Shown here: piece after piece, positions 20,329 to 27,615 of the stretch
Numbering within the stretch: the stretch's first letter is position 1
Layout of the letters: every line of letters begins with the position of its first letter
DNA from: Algibacter pectinivorans
GTDB taxonomy: Bacteria > Bacteroidota > Bacteroidia > Flavobacteriales > Flavobacteriaceae
Direction: 5' to 3'
Length of the DNA stretch: 64,000 bases
NCBI RefSeq assembly: GCF_900112595.1
Contig: NZ_FOMI01000007.1
Span: 14,078-78,077 of the forward strand
Made by a program: the position numbers and the translations under genes
The notes under the pieces: generated by a model
What the model was told of the DNA's origin: nothing
Seen by the model: only the letters and a program-made list of their open reading frames with translations
The model's database searches: none

Positions 20329-21147
20329 TTAATACGTGTATACAATTTTTACACCTTTAATTTTCTTTGCCCCAAAAGCGTCCCAATTTCTACAATATAC
20401 TCGAACAAAATACCCGCCATTATTGTTATCTACAACATGATTGAGTGCTGTCGTTTCTTCGATAATATCAGTCGAATTTCCAGTCGTTTCAATAATATCT
20501 GAAACTAAAGCAAAACCAGGTTCAAAACTTTCTTTAATTAATTGTATTGCAAGTTGAGCCTCCGAATTATCAATGTAATACACAGTAAAAGCATCTATAT
20601 GTGCGCCATGAGGTAATTGTACTGGAGCCTGTAATACGCATACTGATGTAGCCCCATTGGTATTAGTTATTTCTGCTCCACCCGGACCTATTGAATTAAA
20701 AAAAGAACACACCTCATTATTGGGGTAAAACACTGCTGCTGGAACACTTAGTACATGCTGCTTTTTAGCAACATTTAAAGCATAAGGCACAGCCTTAAAC
20801 TCAGTGGTTCCCATATCAACTAAACCATCTCCTTTATCAATTAAAACATTTAGAAAATGAGTATCTATGCCCCACTCTATACTTGTAAAATCTGGGCTTC
20901 CAGTATTTAATGTTCCTTCTCCAATATTGATAACTATAATGCCTTTATCATCGGTAGTTGGTTCGTGAATTTCAGAATACACATTGGTTTGCGCAGCACT
21001 TTTTAATATATTAAACTGCACCTCTATTTGTGTGTTGGCTATTAAATTACCACTTCCGTCTGTTATAATAGCCTTATAATTAATACCTTTTTGAGCAAAA
21101 GTCATGGTTGTTAAAAACATGATGAGTAACGTCATTTTTGTTTTCAT
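20329..21147 (-). CDS. Secreted protein, paralogue of the gene at 21862
   Basis: A 272-residue exported protein with a signal peptide (MKTKMTLLIMFLTTMTFAQ). Its N-terminal domain of about 125 residues opens KGINYKAIITDGSGNLIA and ends TTEFKAVPYALNVAKK. It is the same domain as in the protein at 21862 (GFNYKAILKDANDNVLSNTY, ATEFMAVPYAKHA). The C-terminal halves differ. The domain also occurs in flavobacterial tail-fibre-like surface proteins, so I infer an extracellular binding role. Confidence 0.7.
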   Translation of the reverse strand: MKTKMTLLIMFLTTMTFAQKGINYKAIITDGSGNLIANTQIEVQFNILKSAAQTNVYSEIHEPTTDDKGIIVINIGEGTLNTGSPDFTSIEWGIDTHFLNVLIDKGDGLVDMGTTEFKAVPYALNVAKKQHVLSVPAAVFYPNNEVCSFFNSIGPGGAEITNTNGATSVCVLQAPVQLPHGAHIDAFTVYYIDNSEAQLAIQLIKESFEPGFALVSDIIETTGNSTDIIEETTALNHVVDNNNGGYFVRVYCRNWDAFGAKKIKGVKIVYTY

Positions 21148-21164
21148 AATTAAATCGTTTGAAA

Positions 21165-21770
21165 TTATTTAGTTTGAAATAGTTTTTCTGCATCTGAGTA
21201 ACCTACACCACTAAAACTAATTGGTGTAAAGGACAGTGTTCCCATGGCTTCATCTGCTAATTTATCTTCTTCAAAACGAATTTTCATGTGTGATACCTCC
21301 GCAGTTCCTGAAGCATTTAGGTTCGATAAATCTAAGGTGCCGCTAATTTTACTTTCTGAAACACGCTTGCCTCCTTTTACTTTAAGTTGATACATGGCGC
21401 TCATAGTTCCGCCACCTTTTTTTGGTGTTTTAAGAATGGCTGTAGCTTCTTCTAATAAATTGGTATCGCCATCATAAAAAAGCTGCACACTTTCCTTACC
21501 TTTTTCTAATTGTTTTGTAAACGTAATAATAGCTGTGCGCTTTTGCGTTTTTTTATGCCGGCTTACAATACCCGAGGCTTTGGTATAACTCCAAGCTTCA
21601 CCGTTTATGTTACAGAGAAATGTCCCTTGCTGTTTTTTAATGGTTTCACGCGGCGTTTCTTTTTTAACGACCTCTGCCTCTGGCGTTTTATTTTCAACCG
21701 TTGTTTTTGTTTCATTTTTACAAGACAAAACAAGTATGGAGAGTAGTAAAATGACTTTGTATACTTTCAT
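21165..21770 (-). CDS. Lipoprotein of unknown function
   Basis: A 201-residue lipoprotein (signal MKVYKVILLLSILVLSC, then KNETKTTVENKT). The body contains FLCNINGEAWSYTKASGIV and IKGTLDLSNLNASGTAEVSH-like beta sequence, as in small flavobacterial surface lipoproteins of unassigned function. It lies 17 bases upstream of the 20329 gene and is probably in one operon with it. Confidence 0.6.
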   Translation of the reverse strand: MKVYKVILLLSILVLSCKNETKTTVENKTPEAEVVKKETPRETIKKQQGTFLCNINGEAWSYTKASGIVSRHKKTQKRTAIITFTKQLEKGKESVQLFYDGDTNLLEEATAILKTPKKGGGTMSAMYQLKVKGGKRVSESKISGTLDLSNLNASGTAEVSHMKIRFEEDKLADEAMGTLSFTPISFSGVGYSDAEKLFQTK

Positions 21771-21861
21771 GGGTTTAGATTAAAGTTTTTATACCATTAA
21801 ATTTATAACTAACTTAAATTAAGATTTTCGCAGTAATATCTATATAAATTCAAAACCGAAA

Positions 21862-22758
21862 TTATTTATATGTACCACACATACATGGATAATTAAAATT
21901 TGGACCAATCCCATTAAACACTTTTAAATACGTTTTAAAAGGATTACTCCCGTTTTCTATAAAAGTTGAATCTTCGATACGTATTTCTCCTATTGTTCCT
22001 CGACCACTATCTCCAGCGTTAATATTGAGCCCTTGAGCATTATTTTCATGAGCACTTGGAAAATAGGTATTATTTACATTGTAGGTAATTGGTGTAATTG
22101 CCCAAAATCGTACTTGATCAATACTACTTAAATTAGCTTCATCATAGTTTCCTAAAACTATGGCTTGGGTTATTTGCTCTAAAGTAAAAGCACGTACATT
22201 AGGATCTCCAGGATAGGTTGCTTCACACATTTTTTGTGCAGCCTGCCATCCATGTTTTCCATTATATTGAAATCTTGCATTAGAGCTTATTGAACTTCTT
22301 CCTAAAATATAAGGTTCAGGAAGTGTAATAATTCTTTCTGCAATTTGAGCATGTTTAGCATAAGGCACTGCCATAAACTCGGTGGCATCAAAATTAATAG
22401 TGCCACCGCTATAAGTAATGCTTGTTTGTAAAAAGTGAGGGTATTTACCCCATTCAATAGTGCTAAAGTCTCCTATACTTGGAGTGGTGTCTGTACCTAT
22501 GTTTAGTATTACTAGTCCGTTAGCATCGGTGGTGTAATTATGGTCTTCTTGATATACCACAGCACCCGATGTTGTGTTTTGATGAATGCTAAATTGTACC
22601 GTCATGTAAGTATTGCTTAGCACATTGTCATTAGCATCTTTTAAAATGGCTTTATAGTTAAAGCCTTGTTGGGCACTTACTAATTGAGTAATTGCTACAA
22701 AACATAGCATGATTAATCCTTTTACAATGGTTTTGATTTTTAGCTTAATCGTAAACAT
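21862..22758 (-). CDS. Secreted protein with shared N-terminal domain
   Basis: A 298-residue exported protein; a Lys-rich start and hydrophobic stretch end in VSAQQ. Residues about 30-150 are the domain shared with the 20329 protein, with FSTIEWGKYPHFLQTSI matching FTSIEWGIDTHFLNVLI. The C-terminal half (YNGKHGWQAAQKMCEATYPG, FWAITPITYN, YPCMCGTYK) contains Cys and aromatic residues, like a lectin-type or eel-Fucolectin-like module, but I cannot name the family. It is 15 bases downstream of the 22774 gene. Confidence 0.65.
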   Translation of the reverse strand: MFTIKLKIKTIVKGLIMLCFVAITQLVSAQQGFNYKAILKDANDNVLSNTYMTVQFSIHQNTTSGAVVYQEDHNYTTDANGLVILNIGTDTTPSIGDFSTIEWGKYPHFLQTSITYSGGTINFDATEFMAVPYAKHAQIAERIITLPEPYILGRSSISSNARFQYNGKHGWQAAQKMCEATYPGDPNVRAFTLEQITQAIVLGNYDEANLSSIDQVRFWAITPITYNVNNTYFPSAHENNAQGLNINAGDSGRGTIGEIRIEDSTFIENGSNPFKTYLKVFNGIGPNFNYPCMCGTYK

Positions 22759-22773
22759 AATTTTTTCTATTTT

Positions 22774-24015
22774 TTAATTAATAATTACCTTTTTTATAAT
22801 TGTTTTACTACCATATTCTATTTTAGCCAAATACAAACCTGACTCTAATTGGCTTACATCAATTTTTGTTTGGTTTTTGCTTAAAAACAGTCGTTTTCCT
22901 TGAAGATTAAAAAACGTTACATAATTTACTGGCGAAGTACTATTAATAGTTATAAAATTTGAAGCTGGATTTGGATATACTGATATAGTAGGCTCGGTTT
23001 CTTTGGGTTTATTGGTAGTAAGTGTAATATCAAAAGCTCTAGATGCGCTCCAAAAAGTATCTATACGTGTGAAACCTTGCCAGGAATCGGTTTCGCTTTT
23101 CCAAGATTGGTATATTAATGATTTTTCATTATTATTAGCATCGAAAGTGCGTAATATTCTAGATGCATTTTTCCATATGCTATTAGTATTATCCCATTCT
23201 TGCCTTATGAATTCTGTTTGGTTTCCTAAGTCGTAAACGAAAAGATATCGTTCTTGATTTCTATAACTTTCATTTATATGAATTTGATAAACTTGATTTT
23301 CCAATTGTTGTAAAGCATTGTAGTTAAAAATTGTTTGCAACGTTGCAAAATCATTGAAAGCACCGTCTTGTTGATTGAAACCAATGTTCTCTATCTTTTC
23401 AATTTCATTAAAGTCTGTGTAGGTATACTTTATTTTCCCTACACTTTGCCAAACATCAACATCGGGATAATAGATTTGTTCTATCTCCTCTTGAAGGGTG
23501 TAAAAAGTAAGTCCGTAATCGTATAAGAATCTTTTTTCTGGCACCAAATCATTACCACCATTTCTATTCTCAAAGGTTTTAGAGCTTAGTGTATTGCCGT
23601 TGTAAGTGCTAATTTCTCTTCTAAAAACAGTCCATATTCCATCAATTTTTATGGTATACTGGAAACGAATTTCATTGCCCATACCATCGTAAACATAGGT
23701 ATCTCTTGATGCATCGACCCAAGCTCCAGCTCTCCAATTTTGTTGTATACTTTCTGTAATATTATTTGATGCATCATAATTCTTATTACGCTGATAATAA
23801 TTAACCCAATTATTGCCACTGGCATGTAACCGCAATAGATTTGTTTCTTTATTACCCTCGTAGTCATACGCATAAAGTTCTCGGGTTTGGTGCAGCCAAT
23901 CGCCATTAAACCATGAGTAAATATGCGTTGAGTCTTTTCTAAATTCGGTTTGCGCATTACTGTTTAGAGAACCCAATATAAATGCCAATACAAAAAATGT
24001 GTAATGATGTTTCAT
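22774..24015 (-). CDS. Type IX-secreted repeat protein
   Basis: A 413-residue protein with a signal peptide (to SNAQ), a large middle part of repeated YD-like units (ELYAYDYEGNKETN, DTYVYDGMGNEIRFQYT, IKYTYTDFNEIEKIENIG, LFVYDLGNQTEFIRQEWDN) and a C-terminal sorting domain (ISVYPNPASNFITINSTS to KTIIKKVIIN). The units resemble those of flavobacterial secreted proteins related to RHS/YD repeats. It is probably the first gene of the operon that continues through 21862 to 19248. Confidence 0.7.
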   Translation of the reverse strand: MKHHYTFFVLAFILGSLNSNAQTEFRKDSTHIYSWFNGDWLHQTRELYAYDYEGNKETNLLRLHASGNNWVNYYQRNKNYDASNNITESIQQNWRAGAWVDASRDTYVYDGMGNEIRFQYTIKIDGIWTVFRREISTYNGNTLSSKTFENRNGGNDLVPEKRFLYDYGLTFYTLQEEIEQIYYPDVDVWQSVGKIKYTYTDFNEIEKIENIGFNQQDGAFNDFATLQTIFNYNALQQLENQVYQIHINESYRNQERYLFVYDLGNQTEFIRQEWDNTNSIWKNASRILRTFDANNNEKSLIYQSWKSETDSWQGFTRIDTFWSASRAFDITLTTNKPKETEPTISVYPNPASNFITINSTSPVNYVTFFNLQGKRLFLSKNQTKIDVSQLESGLYLAKIEYGSKTIIKKVIIN

Positions 24016-24208
24016 AGCGTTATTTTATAGCTGTTAATTTTAATTGTAAATACCTTTTCTAAATGTTTAGTATTTGGAAAACTATTTGCTTTGGGAGAGA
24101 ATGGTTATTACCTAGTAAAGTCTAAATTTTATTTAGCACTTTTAATTTAGGCAAAGTGTTACGCTATTAATTTTTTCAAATGTAAACCTAACTGGAATTA
24201 AGGAATAT

Positions 24209-24242
24209 CACATATGTAACAATTGATACCACAAATGTAACA
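24209..24242. promoter_or_regulatory. Tandem 13-bp operator-like repeats
   Basis: CACATATGTAACA (24209-24221) and CACAAATGTAACA (24230-24242) differ at one base and lie 21 bp apart, two helical turns. They are about 190 bp upstream of the secreted-protein operon that starts at 24015. This looks like a two-site binding pattern for a dimeric regulator; the regulator is unknown. Confidence 0.4.
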
Positions 24243-24437
24243 GGCTATTGATAACAAGAAACTCAAGAGGTTTTTATTTAGTTAAACAAATAACCCAAGA
24301 CCATTTTTAAAATTTTTTGAATTTGCATTTAAGGGAAATAATGTGATGTATTAAAATGCTAATTGGATACAGTTTATTTTAATCTAGTTAATTGGCTTGT
24401 ATTTTTTATTAAGTATTTAACACACTTACAAGCATAA
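24243..24437. other. Intergenic, nothing recognised
   Basis: AT-rich sequence between the 13-bp repeats and the DegT gene terminator. No gene or further repeat is visible. Confidence 0.4.
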
Positions 24438-24487
24438 AAAAATCCTATTAAAAACTTTAGTGATTAAAGTTTTAATAGGATTTTTAC
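24438..24487. terminator. Strong hairpin terminator after the aminotransferase gene
   Basis: A near-perfect stem of about 20 bp (AAATCCTATTAAAAACTTTA and its complement) with a 5-nt loop, flanked by A and T runs. It can act on both strands; on the minus strand it follows the gene at 24547. Confidence 0.8.
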
Positions 24488-24546
24488 AAGTTTTAAGGCT
24501 TAAAGTATTTATAGATAACTTTATTTTAAAACTAATTTATAAAGCA

Positions 24547-25740
24547 CTAAATATTTTCTTTTATTGCTTTTACCATTTTAGAAGCACGCTCCTTAACCTC
24601 TACCTCGGTCCATGACAATTTTATTAAACAAGATATGTTTCTGCCAATATAATGATCTGATTTTGCGAAGGTTTTTGTTTTAAGGTAGCTTAAACCTTGT
24701 TTAACCTCTTTAGAGATTGGAAATAGCGATTTTAAGTCTTTTAAATGGTTCCATTCGCGAATGTAATGCCAGTTATTGTCGTAATAATTCCAACATACAT
24801 CGACACCTTCTGTCTTAAAAGCTTGAATAACTTTTCTGGTGGTTTCTAGATCTGGTAAGAAAAAGCTTAAGAAGGCACAACTTTCTACGCCGCCTTCTGG
24901 TACGGTTCTAAAAGTAACTTCTGGAATTTGAGATAAAGCATCTCTTAATATATTGAAATTCTTTTTTTGAAGTTCTAAAAATTCTGGTAAACGTTTTACT
25001 TGGGCTAATCCTACTGCTGCATGAAGCTCTGAAATACGAAAGTTATAGCCTAAAAAAGGGTGTGTTTCGGCTCCTCTATCGTTTCCTACATGATCGTGAC
25101 CATGATCGCTGTAATGGTCGGCATTTAAGTAATAGTCCTTGTTGTTGGTTATTACGGCTCCGCCTTCGCCACAGGTTATGGTTTTTACAAAATCGAATGA
25201 GAAACAGCCTAAATCGCCAATACTTCCTAGTGGCTTGCCTTTATAGGTGCCGCCAATGGCTTGACATGCATCTTCGATTAATAATATATTATGTTTTTTT
25301 GCAATGGCTTGCAATGCATCCATATTTGCCATACTACCACACATTTGTACCACCATGATGGCTTTTGTATTTGGTGTTATGGCTTGCTCTACGGCTTCTG
25401 GGTTTAATCCTAAGGTATCGTCTATATCGACCAAAACAGGTATTGCTCCAAGCATCATTATAGCCTCGAAACTGGCTACAAAGGTAAAGGTTGGCATGAT
25501 TACCTCGTGTCCCGCTCCTACTCCTGCCGATGCTAAGGCTACCGATACGGCAGCTGTACCCGATGATACTAATTGTACGTGTTTGGACTGAAATGTGTTT
25601 TGAAGTTGGGTTTCTAGCTCTTTTGCTTTCCAGTGGCCATTACGCATACCATCGAAACCGTAGCGCATAAGTACGCCGTTATCTAATACATCGTTTACTT
25701 GTTTTCTTTCTAAATCTCCAAATAATTCAAATCCTGGCAT
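24547..25740 (-). CDS. DegT/DnrJ/EryC1-type aminotransferase
   Basis: A 397-residue PLP enzyme of the sugar aminotransferase class. The PLP-binding region includes GTAAVSVALASAGVG, IIEDACQAIGGTYKG (here LLIEDACQ) and the Schiff-base Lys in SFDFVKTITCGEGGAV. Relatives transaminate keto-sugars for surface glycans. No other sugar biosynthesis genes lie nearby, so the substrate is open. Preceded by a REP-like repeat and a nitroreductase gene. Confidence 0.9.
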   Translation of the reverse strand: MPGFELFGDLERKQVNDVLDNGVLMRYGFDGMRNGHWKAKELETQLQNTFQSKHVQLVSSGTAAVSVALASAGVGAGHEVIMPTFTFVASFEAIMMLGAIPVLVDIDDTLGLNPEAVEQAITPNTKAIMVVQMCGSMANMDALQAIAKKHNILLIEDACQAIGGTYKGKPLGSIGDLGCFSFDFVKTITCGEGGAVITNNKDYYLNADHYSDHGHDHVGNDRGAETHPFLGYNFRISELHAAVGLAQVKRLPEFLELQKKNFNILRDALSQIPEVTFRTVPEGGVESCAFLSFFLPDLETTRKVIQAFKTEGVDVCWNYYDNNWHYIREWNHLKDLKSLFPISKEVKQGLSYLKTKTFAKSDHYIGRNISCLIKLSWTEVEVKERASKMVKAIKENI

Positions 25741-25870
25741 ATTCTATTTTATTTTATGTTGATTGGGACCTTGCCTTTGCGTTAGGGATTGTAGCGGCAT
25801 CCTTTTTTTGCTGCCATATATGGCAAAAAAAGATATAGCGTAAAGCCCGACCCTTGTGGTAACGCCCAAA
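25741..25870. repeat. REP-like palindromic intergenic repeat
   Basis: Contains a symmetric core, TTTTTTTGCTGCCATATATGG followed by CAAAAAAAGATATAGCG (about 25804-25840). GC-richer flanks read GTAGCGGCATCC on the left and GTAAAGCCCGACCC on the right. I recall similar elements recurring between genes in flavobacterial genomes. Base composition differs from its neighbours. Here it separates a nitroreductase gene from an aminotransferase gene. Confidence 0.5.
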
Positions 25871-25874
25871 TTAT

Positions 25875-26504
25875 TTATATGTTTATTACGGCTTCTTTGA
25901 TTGGTTTTCTAACTTTTTTTAGGGTTGAAAACATGTCGTCTTCTGCCCGATACCCGATGGGTAAAAGTAATACGGATTTTAGTCCTTTTTGGTTTAATTT
26001 AAGGGTTTGGTCGTATTTGGCTGGTATAAAGCCTTCCATGGGGCAGGAATCTATTTCTTCCATGGCGCAAACGGTGAGCAAGTTTCCTAGCGCAATGTAT
26101 GCTTGGTTTTTGGACCACTCTTGACGTTCTTGCTGCGATTTACCTTGCATCATGCTTGCTAAACCTTCGCGGTAGGGTTTTAATATGTTTTCGGGCGTGT
26201 TACGAATGTTTTTTATGTTTTGGTAATAGTTGGAAACATCGATTTCCTCTATATTATCTTGGATGCAAATGACCAATAAATGCGAGGCATCTAGCACTTG
26301 TTTTTGATTGTATGTGTGCGCTACTAGCGGCTCTCTGACTGTTTTACTCTCGATTACAACTAGTTTTATGGTTTGTAGACCAAATGATGTTGCGGTTAAA
26401 TTGAAGGCTTCTGTTATGATATTTAATTTGGCCTTGGTGAGTTTTTTAGTGGCGTCGAATTTTTTTGTTGCATAGCGCCACTTTAGCTGTTGTATGGTAT
26501 CCAT
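25875..26504 (-). CDS. NAD(P)H-dependent nitroreductase family protein
   Basis: A 209-residue FMN flavoprotein from the preferred start at 26504 (MDTIQQLKWRYATKKFDATK). The longer frame to 26591 adds 29 residues unlike the family. It shows the NfsB-like layout: WRYATKKFD near the N-terminus, TSFGLQ(T), and the C-terminal DSCPMEGF with YRAEDDMF. It would reduce quinones or nitro compounds in the cytoplasm; the natural substrate is unknown. Confidence 0.88.
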   Translation of the reverse strand: MDTIQQLKWRYATKKFDATKKLTKAKLNIITEAFNLTATSFGLQTIKLVVIESKTVREPLVAHTYNQKQVLDASHLLVICIQDNIEEIDVSNYYQNIKNIRNTPENILKPYREGLASMMQGKSQQERQEWSKNQAYIALGNLLTVCAMEEIDSCPMEGFIPAKYDQTLKLNQKGLKSVLLLPIGYRAEDDMFSTLKKVRKPIKEAVINI

Positions 26505-26625
26505 TAATGTGTAATCTATTTTTGCAAAAATAGGGTTTGCTTTTCTATTTATTATAATAATAGCATGCAAAATATACACATTTTGAAGCACTTAAAATTT
26601 ATTATAAAAAAAGTTTAGATTTTAT

Positions 26626-26656
26626 TTGAATACAAGTAAAAAGGCTCTTATATTTG
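26626..26656 (+). promoter_or_regulatory. Promoter of tRNA-Ser
   Basis: TTG (26626-26628), 20 bases, then TATATTTG (26649-26656): a full match to the Bacteroidota promoter consensus. Transcription would start near 26663, 30 bases before the tRNA. Confidence 0.7.
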
Positions 26657-26692
26657 CACCCGCATTCAGGGAATACCTGATGAGGCACTCAA

Positions 26693-26777
26693 GGAGAATT
26701 GGCAGAGTGGTCGAATGCGGCAGTCTTGAAAACTGTTGAGGGTCACACCTCCGGGGGTTCGAATCCCTCATTCTCCG
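26693..26777 (+). tRNA. tRNA-Ser (anticodon UGA)
   Basis: An 85-base class II tRNA. The acceptor stem GGAGAAT pairs with ATTCTCC, followed by discriminator G. The anticodon stem is CAGTC...AACTG with loop CTTGAAA, giving anticodon TGA, and the long variable arm and the T arm GGGGGTTCGAATCCC are clear. CCA is not encoded. The last bases are the integration site of the mobile element to its right. Confidence 0.96.
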
Positions 26778-26780
26778 CAA
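26766..26780 (+). mobile_element. attL, left attachment site
   Basis: CCTCATTCTCCGCAA covers the 3' end of tRNA-Ser plus three bases. The same 15 bases recur at 45420-45434, just beyond the integrase gene. Identical copies at a tRNA end and 18.65 kb away next to an integrase are the standard mark of site-specific integration. Confidence 0.9.
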
Positions 26781-26812
26781 TGTCAATTGACAATCAGTTA
26801 GTTGTGAGTTTG

Positions 26813-26851
26813 ACACCCAATATTACACCCAATTCTATTAGAATTGGGTGT
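26813..26851. promoter_or_regulatory. Integrase arm-type sites, left end
   Basis: ACACCCAA occurs at 26813-26820 and 26825-26832, 12 bp apart, and in inverted form inside GAATTGGGTGT (26841-26851). The same pair with the same 12-bp spacing occurs at the right end (45284, 45296). Matching repeats at both element ends suit integrase arm binding. Confidence 0.6.
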
Positions 26852-26858
26852 TTTTTTT
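26826..26858 (+). terminator. Terminator just inside the element, downstream of tRNA-Ser
   Basis: Stem CACCCAATTC/GAATTGGGTG with loop TATTA, followed by eight T. It ends transcription from the tRNA, sparing the convergent element genes, and overlaps the arm-type repeats. Confidence 0.85.
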
Positions 26859-26904
26859 GATGTAAATAATTATCTCGTTTCTTTCAATTTGGATGTAACT
26901 CTAG

Positions 26905-27612
26905 TTAAGATAAAAGTTTCTCCAGCTTTTCTTTTGAATCTTTCCAATTAGGTAGTTTTTTATCTAAAAGATTATAGAATTTATTACTATGGTTATGATG
27001 TGCTAAATGACATATCTCGTGTACGATTACATAATCTATACATTCTTTTGGAGACTTAATTAAATCTAAATTTAAACTAATTGTTCCATCTTTAAAGCAA
27101 CTTCCCCATCGGTTATTAAACCATTTATAGTTTAATGAAGTATCTTTTTCTGATAGTTCTTTAGCTAATTCTAATCTATTTTCAAAAAGATTTTGAAAAT
27201 GTATAATAGCTTTAGATTTGTACCACTCTTTCAGTTCTTTTTCAATAGCTTTTTTATTATTTTTATCTTTTGTGTTAATTAAGATATAGCCTCCTTTTAG
27301 CTTGACTGAATTAGTATTTGATTCATTTATTTTTAATCTATAATTTTTACCTAGATACAAATGGCTTTCTCCACTTTCATATAGCTTTTCTTTTGCTCTA
27401 GGTTCAAATAACATAAAGAATTCTTTTTGCTTATCTATCCATTGAGCTTTAGACTTTACTTTTTCAGTTACTTTTTCATAAGGCGTTTCTATTGGTGCTG
27501 TGACAACCGTTGAACCATCTGGATACACCTTAATACCTAGCGTCTTCCTTTCATTTCGCTTTAAGCAAAAATCAATTCTAGAATTACCGTATGGAATACT
27601 TTTTAACTCCAT
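26905..27612 (-). CDS. YgjP-like (DUF45) zinc metallopeptidase of type I R-M loci
   Basis: A 235-residue protein of the YgjP/SprT-related group. It carries NNRWGSCFKDGTISLNLDL and the zinc motif HEICH (residues 198-202) followed by HHNHSNKF. It has no signal peptide. It starts 3 bases after the hsdR stop and so belongs to the hsd operon. Such proteases often accompany hsdR, and a role in controlling the restriction subunit has been suggested but is not shown here. Confidence 0.85.
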   Translation of the reverse strand: MELKSIPYGNSRIDFCLKRNERKTLGIKVYPDGSTVVTAPIETPYEKVTEKVKSKAQWIDKQKEFFMLFEPRAKEKLYESGESHLYLGKNYRLKINESNTNSVKLKGGYILINTKDKNNKKAIEKELKEWYKSKAIIHFQNLFENRLELAKELSEKDTSLNYKWFNNRWGSCFKDGTISLNLDLIKSPKECIDYVIVHEICHLAHHNHSNKFYNLLDKKLPNWKDSKEKLEKLLS

Positions 27613-27615
27613 GAC

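Noticed and set aside
26505-26591. Longer N-terminus of the nitroreductase
   Set aside because: The family begins with the line found at 26504 (MDTIQQLKWRYATKKFD); the extra 29 residues are unlike any nitroreductase.
26622-26816. Minus-strand open frame of 64 codons over the tRNA region
   Set aside because: It is the antisense of tRNA-Ser and its flanks; the tRNA is certain and the protein has no sensible features.
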